The notes: a model not told the origin generated them from the letters alone. A stretch of DNA of 64,000 nt from Pseudomonas graminis (GCF_900111735.1 NZ_FOHW01000009.1:98287-162286); one strand, 5' to 3'. Numbered from the stretch's first letter, positions 45,886-53,850 are shown. Numbers and translations: made by a program.

Positions 45886-46059
45886 GTCTAGGCTATGCCA
45901 ATCCGAAACTGCCCAATGGCGCGCTGGCGACGGACGCAGGACCTCTAACAAATCAGTCGTTGCTTGGGAGGTATGGATTGGGTTGGAACATTTGTTGATC
46001 CATAGGGTTGAAGCAAACAGATAAAGAATGCGTTGAAGCGTTGAAAAGGGTGATGGCTG

Positions 46060-46791
46060 ATGATTTTGGGCTCCGATTATCTTAAGCGTGGTGCTTGGGT
46101 CTGTTTCAGTGTGCTCGTGTTTGCTATGGTTTTAGGGCTCTCTGTTGTACCGTTCTTCTGGTGTGTCTACTTATTTGTTTTTATCTTGAAGCTTAGCTGG
46201 TTTCTTTACCTGATCTATTTTTGCGAGAGGTTTACATTTTATTTGTGGTCGGTCTTAGCAAGTGTGCAGAGTTTTCTGATCGTGCTGGCAAGCAGTGTTG
46301 CGTTTTCTTCCGCCGCCGACGTATGGGACTTGGCAAGTGCCGAGGCGTTCATTGCAGGATTGTTACCCGTGGCTTTAGTATTTTTGACTTATTTTATAAT
46401 CGCGCGCACAAAACCGTCGTTTCATCCGTTTGAATACAGTGGAAACAAGGTAAAGGTAGTGCCGAGAATTAGTCAGAGTAAGTCAGCAAGGTATCCGGCT
46501 GCATTGTTGGCTGGTGCCTCCACATTAGTCGCGACTATCTTCGTCAAAATCTTTGGGGTACCCGCAGCGGGAGTTGTTGGTGCGGTCGTCCTGACGACCT
46601 GCGCTTTAGTGATTCTTTACCACCTGCGTCATTCAGTTAGAGCCCTGCGCACGTTGAGCATAAAAGAAAAAACCACATCAGTGCGCTACACGTTTATGGA
46701 AATCGACGGCATCCGCGAAGCGCGCGGTCGGTGGTGGATCAGTAGATTTTTCACCTGGGTTGCCTCTAGGTGCGCCTCGACGGACGCCTAG
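46060..46791 (+). CDS. Paralogous polytopic membrane protein 3 (candidate immunity)
   Basis: 243 aa, the third member. It has Y-L-I-Y-F-C-E-R-F-T after helix 2, P-S-F-H-P-F-E-Y-S-G-N-K-V in the central loop and M-E-I-D-G-I-R-E-A-R-G-R-W-W-I-S-R-F-F at the end. It is closest to paralog 1 in the loop and to paralog 2 at the C terminus, which suggests mosaic evolution. AAAAGGG precedes the ATG. Codon use is AT-rich (many ttt, tta, gta) compared with the T6SS core. Confidence 0.78.
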   Translation: MILGSDYLKRGAWVCFSVLVFAMVLGLSVVPFFWCVYLFVFILKLSWFLYLIYFCERFTFYLWSVLASVQSFLIVLASSVAFSSAADVWDLASAEAFIAGLLPVALVFLTYFIIARTKPSFHPFEYSGNKVKVVPRISQSKSARYPAALLAGASTLVATIFVKIFGVPAAGVVGAVVLTTCALVILYHLRHSVRALRTLSIKEKTTSVRYTFMEIDGIREARGRWWISRFFTWVASRCASTDA

Positions 46792-47210
46792 GCCATTCGG
46801 GGTATGGTAGCCCGTATTTCCCAATACCTTCGGCAGGTATCCGGTACAAACGGGATTCCGGCAATCGGCTCTACCAGAATGCTGGAGTAACTATAGGTGA
46901 TTTTGTTCCCCACTTGACGTAGCTAGTAGGCCGTCTGGCTCTGTAGTGCCCTCTGGATCTGGTGAATCCTCATGAAGACCTTGACCCTGAACCTGCGGCG
47001 CCGCCGCGGTAGGGTAGATCACTAAATGTGTATCTGATGTGGGGCCAAGTTCACGAGTGGCCATGGCTATGTCACCTTTAGGGATGATTTACACATGAGC
47101 CTCGACCACCTTTGTCGTTGGCATCGTAAAAAACTTGGGACAAAGTAGCCTCAGTGCTGAGAATTTCCAGTCCTCAAGACGCTGCCATATTCGTGAATTG
47201 ATTCGGCGAG
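46792..47210. other. Gene-poor stretch with a possible coding relic
   Basis: No intact gene. A frame at about 46799-46917 reads G-Y-G-S-P-Y-F-P-I-P-S-A-G-I-R-Y-K without a start and then stops. It could be a scrap of an effector C terminus, but I cannot identify it. Nothing recognisable lies in 46920-47210. Confidence 0.35.
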
Positions 47211-47474
47211 TTAATTAGCTACCCCTCGTCTAGTTCCGGGCTTCTGTATGAGCAACTCGTCCAGCTGTCTGTTGCGGCATTTGGTAACGAACGTCAGTGC
47301 GGCATTCAGATCACTTTGGAATAGATCAAGTTGCGCGCGATCAATTTCGTAATATTCTTCATACTCAATCATGTCATTTCTCACCGGAAATGAAGCATAG
47401 AACTTTCCTGAAGATTCCTCTATTCCTAGTGAGAAGCGCTTTTCGCGATTGAAGTAAATATCTGTAAATTTCAT
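47211..47474 (-). CDS. 87-aa immunity-like protein, copy 2 (family 87)
   Basis: M-K-F-T-D-I-Y-F-N-R-E-K-R-F-S-L-G-I-E-E-S start. It is much closer to copy 3 (52684) than to copy 1, sharing D-E-L-L-I-Q-K-P-G and C-R-N-R-Q-L-D. It lies downstream of a hydrolase-gene fragment and a deleted SUKH-like gene. Unlike copy 1 it is therefore no longer in an intact operon. Confidence 0.8.
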   Translation of the reverse strand: MKFTDIYFNREKRFSLGIEESSGKFYASFPVRNDMIEYEEYYEIDRAQLDLFQSDLNAALTFVTKCRNRQLDELLIQKPGTRRGVAN

Positions 47475-47540
47475 AAGATCCTCTGCGATAGATCAGTCTT
47501 TAAAATTCGAGGCGCGGATACCTCTTATTTATGCCGGCAG

Positions 47541-47640
47541 GTGTCCTCCATCACGTTGTGCAGAAGCGCGGCAGGCATCGCGATGGACAGATCACCGATG
47601 TCACTTTCCCGGTCCGCGAAAAATCAGTTCGTTCGCGCTC
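47541..47640 (-). pseudogene. Fragment of the small alarmone hydrolase gene
   Basis: About 100 bases nearly identical to 42682-42780, covering the HD motif region (ggcaggcatcgcgatgga and gtcactttcccggtccgcga are shared). One extra A breaks the frame, and both ends are unrelated. It is a leftover from duplication or recombination with the 42.3-42.9 kb gene. Confidence 0.88.
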
Positions 47641-47679
47641 ACCATGCCACCTGGGCGAACCGCCCTGAAGAGTGATATC

Positions 47680-47865
47680 TCAGAAGGACAAATCGATGCT
47701 GATGATCTTTTTGCTCTTTTCCAACGCTTCGCTATCGCTTGCCCCGTCTGGCGCTAACCAGTTAATGACACATCCCTCCTGCAGAGGTTCGTCAATCTGG
47801 CGAGAGGTTGGGTTTGCGCAATGAGCACCGAGTACCTCAGACATTCTTTTGCTGATTGCTCTCAT
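47680..47865 (-). pseudogene. Internally deleted SUKH-like immunity gene
   Basis: A 61-aa reading frame whose first 32 residues (M-R-A-I-S-K-R-M-S-E-V-L-G-A and later P-L-Q-E-G-C) match the start of the SUKH protein at 57518-58021. Its last 20 residues (E-A-L-E-K-S-K-K-I) match that protein's end. About 100 central residues are missing. The ribosome site AGGAG is intact, so a short peptide could still be made, but the SUKH fold cannot form. Confidence 0.75.
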
Positions 47866-47910
47866 GTTGCCGCTCCTGACCCGATGACCCAGTGTCAATC
47901 CTTCAAATGA

Positions 47911-48441
47911 TTATGCTCCATCAGGAACGGAGTCAGGGCCGTTAAGCTTGTCCCGGACGTGGTGTGCTGTGCGCACCAAGGGATCCCACAAGCCTGCCTC
48001 GCTGTTCCACGCAGCGCCCGCCCAACGTTGGTCGGCGGTCAACTCAGCCCTGCGTTCGACCAAGCGTCGTTTGAGGATATCTGAGACGGCACTCAAATCA
48101 ATCTTGGGCAGCGCTGCATATGGCCCGTCTGGCTGCGCTTCTTTATTCGCGAGGCAGTAGCAGTAGCACCAGATCCAGCTTTGAGCCATATAGATCGCCC
48201 GATTTTGATCTGGATAATGGTTGAGCAGTTTCAGCAAAGCCTGAACAAAACTCGCTGAGAATGAAGCGTTACGGGCGTTAAATTGCGGCATGAACAGCCG
48301 ATCGAAAGCTACGACAACATTCTGAGGGTCGGCGTTGTCGTCTTTGGTCTCGAGAAAATAAAAGGGCTCGCCTGCGAGGAATCTGTCGAATTCATCGTGA
48401 TGCAATGCAAGCTCAAGTACGTTGGCAGGTTCCTTGTCCAT
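47911..48441 (-). CDS. Immunity-like protein, family A copy 1
   Basis: 176 aa. It begins M-D-K-E-P-A-N-V-L-E-L-A-L and has the family pattern F-L-A-G-E-P-F-Y-F-x-E, D-P-Q-N-V, Y-P-D-Q-N-R-A-I-Y and R-W-A-G-x-x-W-N-S-x-x-G-L-W-x-P-L. It is the most divergent of three copies (others at 49923 and 53126). The protein is soluble and mostly helical. I do not know the family. Repeated presence among immunity genes suggests it neutralises a cytoplasmic effector. GGAG precedes the ATG. Confidence 0.8.
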   Translation of the reverse strand: MDKEPANVLELALHHDEFDRFLAGEPFYFLETKDDNADPQNVVVAFDRLFMPQFNARNASFSASFVQALLKLLNHYPDQNRAIYMAQSWIWCYCYCLANKEAQPDGPYAALPKIDLSAVSDILKRRLVERRAELTADQRWAGAAWNSEAGLWDPLVRTAHHVRDKLNGPDSVPDGA

Positions 48442-48590
48442 TCAGTTCTCCATCGTGAGCGTGTGGCGCGTGAACGAGGGTGATTTACGGCGTGGTCTGC
48501 GCGGGCTGCTTAATTGGAGGGAGACTACATCAGTTAGGTCGCTTCGAAAGCGTGTTCGGCTTCGATTATGATAAGACCCAGTGACAGGTT

Positions 48591-48842
48591 CTAAGGCCAC
48601 TGATCCGTAATGACTCTAGCCATCCCGAGCTTACGATGGCTGATCAGTTCCGGAATCTCGCCTCGGGAAATCAGGTGTAAAGCCTTCAGTAGTACTGCTT
48701 TGAAGCGAATGAGTTGATACTCGGTGGTGATCTCAAAAATCGCCTGCGGCCGGTCAGTCAGTGCGCAGTCAATTGCACGAAGGGCCGCTTCTATTTTTTG
48801 TTTGGCAGTTTCTCTGCTGTTCATGGTGGTGGCGTCCTGCAT
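48591..48842 (-). CDS. Truncated helical immunity-like protein (83 aa, premature TAG)
   Basis: It starts M-Q-D-A-T-T-M-N-S-R-E-T-A-K-Q-K-I-E, with GGAAG upstream. The core has A-L-R-A-I-D-C-A-L and T-E-Y-Q-L-I-R-F-K-A-V-L-L-K-A-L. A TAG at 48591 ends it after I-T-D-Q-W-P. The same frame continues with a plausible helix (N-L-S-L-G-L-I-I-I-E-A-E-H-A-F-E-A-T) to a TAA at 48534, so the gene looks like a nonsense-truncated allele. Its first third and leader recur upstream of both closely related family A genes (50462-50640, 53665-53850). Confidence 0.65.
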   Translation of the reverse strand: MQDATTMNSRETAKQKIEAALRAIDCALTDRPQAIFEITTEYQLIRFKAVLLKALHLISRGEIPELISHRKLGMARVITDQWP

Positions 48843-48972
48843 GACTTTTCTTCCGTTTTCAAGATTCAGAAGCTCCCCGGCCCACGTGACCAAAACTGCC
48901 GGCAGCATGCCGGTGACGGGCGCCGGTTGAGGAGAGCGGGCGTTGCTCAAGCCAACCGAACGCCATCAGCGC

Positions 48973-49281
48973 CTAGTCGTTTTGAGACATGAATTCACGC
49001 ATCCATTTCAGGGCCGGCGTTTCTCCTCCCGTGAGCTCAATGCAGAAAGTTGCAAACGCCTGCTCAAGCGGTTCGTACGCCTGGAGGCCTCGTTCGCTAA
49101 ACCGGTATCGCCCCGGAATCTGGCCCCACTCCCAAGGAGTCGTAATCGCCCCTTCCATGACGAGCTTTAGCAGAGGCTTCAGGTCAGCGTATAGCTCGGC
49201 TGCCTCACCATCGAGATCGGCATGCGCCTCGAGCTCGGTTTCCAGGTTCAGCGCTGCAGCGTGAAGTTTGTTGTTACTCAT
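48973..49281 (-). CDS. Immunity-like protein, family B copy 1
   Basis: 102 aa, starting M-S-N-N-K-L-H-A-A-A-L. Family B pattern: helical N-terminal half with L-Y-A-D-L-K-P-L-L, then I-P-G-R-Y-R-F-S-E-R-G-L, then I-E-L-T-G-G-E-T-P-A-L-K-W at the end. Four copies occur in the island, in two tandem pairs. The open frame extends upstream to 49578, but this ATG aligns with the starts of the other copies. The function is unknown; an immunity role is inferred from context. Confidence 0.8.
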   Translation of the reverse strand: MSNNKLHAAALNLETELEAHADLDGEAAELYADLKPLLKLVMEGAITTPWEWGQIPGRYRFSERGLQAYEPLEQAFATFCIELTGGETPALKWMREFMSQND

Positions 49282-49342
49282 GGTGAATTCCTTCGCATGC
49301 AGCTGTGCATGAAATCCTTTGTAGATAGTGCGTTCGGGCGTG

Positions 49343-49645
49343 TTACTTGCCGCGTCTCGCTTTGAAGGCTTTGAGAGCGGCGGACTCGCCGCCGGTAAGC
49401 TCAATGTAGAACGCAGCGTATGTTTCGGACAAATCACTGTAGCCTTGGAGATGGGTCTCCGAGAGCAGCTTGTAGCCTGGGATATCTCCGATTTCCACCT
49501 CCTGAAGAATGCTGCATCGCTCGGCCCGCTCGATAAGGTCCTGAAGCGAACCCGATAGTAACGCTGCGGCAGGGTCAACGACTGCGTATTTATCTAGCGT
49601 GCGCTGCAGCTCACGCGCCGATGCCTGGAGTTTGTTTTTATTCAT
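49343..49645 (-). CDS. Immunity-like protein, family B copy 2
   Basis: 100 aa, starting M-N-K-N-K-L-Q-A-S-A-R-E-L. It shares the C-terminal F-Y-I-E-L-T-G-G-E-S-A-A-L-K and the I-P-G-Y-K-L region, but the middle is more divergent than in copies 1, 3 and 4. It is tandem with copy 1 (61 bases apart). Confidence 0.78.
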   Translation of the reverse strand: MNKNKLQASARELQRTLDKYAVVDPAAALLSGSLQDLIERAERCSILQEVEIGDIPGYKLLSETHLQGYSDLSETYAAFYIELTGGESAALKAFKARRGK

Positions 49646-49922
49646 CGCGGCCCTCTTCAAAACTGCCTTCCTGCGCATTACAAAAGCTGACCCTGCTGGT
49701 CAGCGCTCCGCGGCAAGTTGCCGGTCTAAACGGGATTTCAGTCATCCTCTAGCCCTCGCTGCTCAAGTGGTGTTGAAGCGAGCCGCCACGGCTCTGCTGA
49801 TGGTTGGGTAACCGCACCTTCGTGGCGTTCGGGCCGCAGTCCGCAGGCTGTGATCTGAGGGTGATGCGGATTCATGGAAACACGCTTCGAATCGGCGCAA
49901 ATGCCAATAGACGAACGTCCCG

Positions 49923-50456
49923 CTAGAGATTATCAGGCACGAAGTCGGGACCTTCAAACTTGTCCCGAACGCCTAACGCCATGCGCATCAATGGCTCCCA
50001 GAGACCTTGCTTACTGTTCCACGACTCGCCTGCCCACCGCGTATCATTAATCAATTCAGCTTTGTTGACCTCAAGTTCGTGCTTGAACGCTCTTGCGATG
50101 CCAGCTGTATCCATTTCAAAAAGGGCACCATACTTGCCGTTTGGATTTGACTTCTTTTGGATGAGGCAATATTGGTAATACTGGATCCAGTAAGATACAG
50201 CATAAATCGCTCGATTTTTGTCTGGGTAGGTGTCCAGAGCCTTCAACATTGCTGTTGCAAATTTGACCGCAAAGGTTTCATTCTTGGTTTTTGTCCAATA
50301 GTCGAGCACTAATAAGTCGAAGGCATCTCTCACATTTTGTGGTTCTTTTGTATCTGTCTTAGCCTCTACAAAGTAGAAAGGCTCACCGACTATAAATTTG
50401 TCGAGTGCGTCGTCTGCTAGCGCGACAAGTAGCACATTGTCCAGGTTATCTGTCAT
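49923..50456 (-). CDS. Immunity-like protein, family A copy 2
   Basis: 177 aa, starting M-T-D-N-L-D-N-V-L-L. A GTG three codons upstream is possible, but AAGGA nine bases before the ATG supports 50456. Motifs: F-I-V-G-E-P-F-Y-F, K-E-P-Q-N-V, D-K-N-R-A-I-Y-A-V-S, R-W-A-G-E-S-W-N-S-K-Q-G-L-W-E-P-L-M. It is nearly the same protein as copy 3 at 53126. It is immediately preceded by the 5' remnant of the 83-aa gene, whose leader and start may now serve this gene. Confidence 0.82.
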   Translation of the reverse strand: MTDNLDNVLLVALADDALDKFIVGEPFYFVEAKTDTKEPQNVRDAFDLLVLDYWTKTKNETFAVKFATAMLKALDTYPDKNRAIYAVSYWIQYYQYCLIQKKSNPNGKYGALFEMDTAGIARAFKHELEVNKAELINDTRWAGESWNSKQGLWEPLMRMALGVRDKFEGPDFVPDNL

Positions 50457-50461
50457 TGGGT

Positions 50462-50640
50462 TCACGTCCTTGCGCAGTCAATTGCACGGATGGCCACCTC
50501 TTTTTTTGTTGGCGGTTTCCCTGCGGTTCATAGCGGGGGTGGCATCTGGCATGATTAATCCTTTCGTTTCCAGGGCCCAAGGCCTACCCGGGGCACGTGA
50601 CCATACTCCCGCTAGCATACCGGCGATGCGCGCCGGCCGG
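50462..50640 (-). pseudogene. Leader and truncated 5' end of the 83-aa-type gene, copy a
   Basis: The sequence encodes M-P-D-A-T-P-A-M-N-R-R-E-T-A-N-K-K, then a frame shift in an A-run, then I-R-A-I-D-C-A and stop. It is homologous to the start of the gene at 48591-48842 and includes an excellent ribosome site (AAAGGA). Upstream it matches the same leader (gccggtatgctagc, cccggggcacgtgacca on the + strand). It is nearly identical to the copy at 53665-53850. Confidence 0.8.
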
Positions 50641-50777
50641 GTAGGATGAGCGCCACAGCGTGAAGCCCGGTATTGTTCATATGGAATTGCTGCGCACGTA
50701 GCTATGGTGCAAAAGCCAGCCGCGTGTTCGCTAAGTCAAAGCCCTCGACCCATGTGACCCACAACGAAGAACTTCTG

Positions 50778-51518
50778 ATGACCAACGATCACACCCCCGA
50801 CTTCACCAAAGTCCCCGCCGGCCTGACGCCGTTCCCTCCGATTGAAAACGTGTTTGTCGCCGATCAACTGGAGCTGGCCAACCATCTGCACCCTTTGTTC
50901 AGCGTTGATATCAGCACCGTAAATCCCGAGTGGTCGGGCGTGCTGCACATGCTCAGCCCGCTGGAGCCCTACGAGAGCCTTGTTGGCGAGCTGACCGAGT
51001 GGGACGGGTGCCACGGTGATTTGCTGAAAACCAACTGGATCGGCTTCGCGGTCGAGCACGGGCGTTACCGCTTGTGCGGCGACCCGCGCTATTTTTTTCT
51101 GCATGAGGGTAACGCGCACCTGGCGGACCCTCATCCAGGCGCGAGAGCAGATTTGGAGCAGCACTACGCTGAACAGCACAGTGCGTTTATCAGTACCGTC
51201 GAGCGCTTTAACACCAGCGGGGTGCTGGCGCGCGAGCAGGGCGACCCGCTTTATCCGGTCGAGTTCGTCTCGCAGTTGGGCGGTGAAGTCGATGGGGTCG
51301 CGAACTGGGTGGAAACGGTCGAGTTTCCGATGCAGATCGTTGAGATCGATGCAGACCGCGGCGACACGAATGTCTATCCGCTGAGTCCTGCGGGCAAACG
51401 GTTTTTCCACGTGGCGAGCGTTCCGGGCTGGCATTACCGAACGGCCGGCGCAGACCTGATCGTCATGTTCTACGAGCCAATTGAGCGCTTGGTTTTGTTT
51501 ACTTTCGATTACAGCTGA
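50778..51518 (+). CDS. Hypothetical protein of 246 aa
   Basis: It starts M-T-N-D-H-T-P-D-F and is soluble, with no membrane segment. A central Y-P-V-E-F-V-S-Q-L-G-G-E-V-D-G and a C-terminal R-F-F-H-V-A-S-V-P-G-W-H-Y are noticeable. The S-Q-L-G-G part recalls DUF1963/YwqG-type proteins, but I am not confident. GC content is close to the core genome, unlike its neighbours. The region upstream (50680-50745) is repeated before the CbrC-like gene at 54049. Both + strand genes therefore sit next to the same duplicated block. Confidence 0.7.
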   Translation: MTNDHTPDFTKVPAGLTPFPPIENVFVADQLELANHLHPLFSVDISTVNPEWSGVLHMLSPLEPYESLVGELTEWDGCHGDLLKTNWIGFAVEHGRYRLCGDPRYFFLHEGNAHLADPHPGARADLEQHYAEQHSAFISTVERFNTSGVLAREQGDPLYPVEFVSQLGGEVDGVANWVETVEFPMQIVEIDADRGDTNVYPLSPAGKRFFHVASVPGWHYRTAGADLIVMFYEPIERLVLFTFDYS

Positions 51519-51527
51519 ATCCATGAA

Positions 51528-51590
51528 TACGGCGAACGCCGTCGGGGTGAGGCTCTCGACTCAAGACAAAGCCCAGCACAACGTGGAGGC
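51528..51590 (-). pseudogene. Remnant of the 95-aa membrane protein gene
   Basis: It encodes V-V-L-G-F-V-L-S-R-E-P-H-P-D-G-V-R, which matches V-V-L-G-F-V-L-N-R-E-L-H-P-D-G-V-R in the gene at 55083-55370. No start and no further similarity. It shows that material from the 55 kb pair was once duplicated here. Confidence 0.78.
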
Positions 51591-51797
51591 AGAAAGGGGC
51601 GCCGTTGAGGCGTACACGCATTGGCCCAAGCGAAACAGAAGCAAACCTGCCTTCCTTACTGTCCCTCTGCAGCCGTTGATACCGGGTAGGGCATTTAAGG
51701 CCCTGGCTTCGATTATGGCTATGTATTGACCTAGTGGCGCTGATCGATGTGGTTACCACGCGCGCGCGCATAGTGGCGAGAACAGTCGAGATAGCAT

Positions 51798-52115
51798 TTA
51801 CTCACCGTTCTGCCCATTATTCCTGGATTCGATCCATAGGCTCAGCGACAGTGGTTCGCCGCCCGTCACCTCGATCGAAAAATCCGCGTACGTGTCTTCA
51901 AGCTCGCCGTACCGCTGAAGATTTTTCTCGGTAAACCGATAGTGGCCAAGTACTGCTCCTATCTGAATGGGTTCGGATAGGTTGCCCGCTTTTGCCAGCT
52001 CTAATAACGGCTTTAAATCGGAACAGAGGGCAGCAGCTTCGGGATCTATCTCTGAGTATTCATCGAGCTGATGTTGTAGCTTTAAGGCAGTGCTTCTTAG
52101 TTTGGTGATATTCAT
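51798..52115 (-). CDS. Immunity-like protein, family B copy 3
   Basis: 105 aa, starting M-N-I-T-K-L-R-S-T-A-L-K-L. It has E-I-D-P-E-A-A-A-L-C-S-D-L-K-P-L-L, G-H-Y-R-F-T-E-K-N-L and F-S-I-E-V-T-G-G-E-P. The C terminus differs from the A-L-K-W ending of copies 1 and 4. It is tandem with copy 4. Confidence 0.8.
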   Translation of the reverse strand: MNITKLRSTALKLQHQLDEYSEIDPEAAALCSDLKPLLELAKAGNLSEPIQIGAVLGHYRFTEKNLQRYGELEDTYADFSIEVTGGEPLSLSLWIESRNNGQNGE

Positions 52116-52242
52116 CGCTAATTTCCTGCGATCTCTGGTGCCCGCCCGGGGGCAGAGCACGTTTACGTTCATGCGCGTAGTTTTAAGGGAGACAAGCGAA
52201 GGGTGCAGCTGAAGCTAGCACGTATCGGTGGAATGCAGGTTG

Positions 52243-52542
52243 TCACTTCATCTGTTCTCGAAGCCACTTCAAAGCTGGCGTCTCTCCTCCTCTTGCCTCA
52301 ATCGAAAAATCCGCGAATGCATTTTCCAGGTCGCGATATTGCTGGAGGTTTCTCTCTGTAAAGCGATAACGTCCCGGCACGTCTCGCACTTCAAGCGGGT
52401 TCGTGAGGGTGCCAGCTTTTGCTTGTATCAATAATGGCTTCAAGTCAGCATGAAGAGCCACGGCTTCTGGATCTATCTTGGAATGTATCAACAGCTGGTA
52501 TTCAAGGGCAATGGCTAGTTCTTTGAGTCTTGGAATGTTCAT
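52243..52542 (-). CDS. Immunity-like protein, family B copy 4
   Basis: 99 aa, starting M-N-I-P-R-L-K-E-L-A-I. K-I-D-P-E-A-V-A-L-H-A-D-L-K-P-L-L and V-P-G-R-Y-R-F-T-E-R-N-L-Q are present, and it ends G-G-E-T-P-A-L-K-W-L-R-E-Q-M-K. It is close to copy 3 in the front and to copy 1 at the end, again a mosaic pattern. Confidence 0.8.
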   Translation of the reverse strand: MNIPRLKELAIALEYQLLIHSKIDPEAVALHADLKPLLIQAKAGTLTNPLEVRDVPGRYRFTERNLQQYRDLENAFADFSIEARGGETPALKWLREQMK

Positions 52543-52683
52543 GGTTAATTCCTGATTGGACCTATAGGGTTGACGGATGACCAATCTCCGCGATTTGGAA
52601 TAAAGTAGAACGCCGTGCTGCTGGGTACCGGAGGTTATCCATTTCCAGCAGCTGCTGCCATCACTATGTTTGGCTTGAGAGTG

Positions 52684-52947
52684 TCAGTCAGGCGAACCTC
52701 TCACATCTCCAGGCTTTTGGATAAGCAACTCGTCCAGTTGTCTGTTTCGACATTTCGTGACAAACGCTAATGCAGCGTTAAGGTCCTTTTTAAATAGTTC
52801 GAGCTGTGCATGACTAATCTCGTAATACTCTTCATAGTCAGTCGTGCCGTTAGTCACCGGAATTGAAGCATAAATTTTCCCCGAGGACTCCTCAATACCT
52901 AGGGAAAAGCGCTCCTCGCGATTAAAGTAAATGTCTGTAAATTTCAT
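52684..52947 (-). CDS. 87-aa immunity-like protein, copy 3 (family 87)
   Basis: M-K-F-T-D-I-Y-F-N-R-E-E-R-F-S-L-G start. It is nearly identical to copy 2 (47211) over most of its length, including the ribosome-site region. Differences cluster in the middle (I-P-V-T-N-G-T-T-D) and the last six residues. It sits between family A copy 3 and family B copy 4 in the same orientation. Confidence 0.82.
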   Translation of the reverse strand: MKFTDIYFNREERFSLGIEESSGKIYASIPVTNGTTDYEEYYEISHAQLELFKKDLNAALAFVTKCRNRQLDELLIQKPGDVRGSPD

Positions 52948-53125
52948 AAGGTTCTTTTCGGTAGTAGAGTGTTCATAAATCGATCCGCGGATAATTTGCC
53001 GGGATCAATAATGGAGTGAAAGTTTTCAACTAAGGTCACAGGTCCTGAAATTACAATCAGCTTTCACGGGCCCGGCATGCCTCTGTCAAAGCTTCAAGCG
53101 AAAGTGCCATGTGGCGAAGGCATCG

Positions 53126-53659
53126 CTAAAGATTGTTAGGCACGAAATTCGGACCTTCAAGCTTATCTCGGACCCATGATGCCAAGCGCATCAATGGCTC
53201 CCAGAGCCCTTGCTTACTATTCCACGACGCGCCTCCCCACCGAGTATCGGTAATCAATTCAGCTTTGTTAACCTCCAACTCCTGCTTAAGCATACCTGCG
53301 ACGACGTCTGTGTCCATTTCAAAAAGCTCACGATACTTGCCATTTGGATTTAGCCTCTTTTGGGCCAAACAATCGTGGTACAACCAGATCCAGTCAGATA
53401 CAGCATAGATCGCTCGATTTTTGTCTGGATAGGTTTTCAGAACTATCAACATTGCTGTTACTAATTCGCCCGGAAACGTTTTATCTTTAGTCTTTGTCCA
53501 ATAGTCGAGCACCAGCAAGTTGAAGGCCGCGCTCACGTTTTGCGGTTCGTCTGTGTCTCTCTTAGCTTCTTGAAAATAGAAAGGCTCGCCGACGATAAAT
53601 TTGTCGAGTGCGCCGTCCGCTAGCGCGATCAGCAACACATTGTCCAGGTTATCTGTCAT
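53126..53659 (-). CDS. Immunity-like protein, family A copy 3
   Basis: 177 aa, starting M-T-D-N-L-D-N-V-L-L-I-A-L. It carries all family motifs (F-I-V-G-E-P-F-Y-F, D-E-P-Q-N-V, D-K-N-R-A-I-Y, W-N-S-K-Q-G-L-W-E-P-L). It is by far closest to copy 2 (49923), with DNA identity continuing into the shared upstream leader. Start chosen as for copy 2. Confidence 0.82.
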   Translation of the reverse strand: MTDNLDNVLLIALADGALDKFIVGEPFYFQEAKRDTDEPQNVSAAFNLLVLDYWTKTKDKTFPGELVTAMLIVLKTYPDKNRAIYAVSDWIWLYHDCLAQKRLNPNGKYRELFEMDTDVVAGMLKQELEVNKAELITDTRWGGASWNSKQGLWEPLMRLASWVRDKLEGPNFVPNNL

Positions 53660-53664
53660 TGGGT

Positions 53665-53850
53665 TCACGTCCTTGCGCAGTCAATTGCACGGATGGCCAC
53701 CTCTTTTTTGTTGGCGGTTTCCCTGCGGTTCATAGCGGGGGTGGCATCTGGCATGATTAATCCTTTCGTTTCCAGGGCCCAAGGCCTACCCGGGGCACGT
53801 GACCATACTCCAGCTAGCATACCGGTGATGCGTACCGGCCGGGTAGGATG
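53665..53850 (-). pseudogene. Leader and truncated 5' end of the 83-aa-type gene, copy b
   Basis: Nearly identical to 50462-50640, with one base fewer in the A-run. Identity continues through the leader to about 53941 at lower level. Together with family A copy 3 it forms one duplicated block of about 0.8 kb. Confidence 0.8.
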
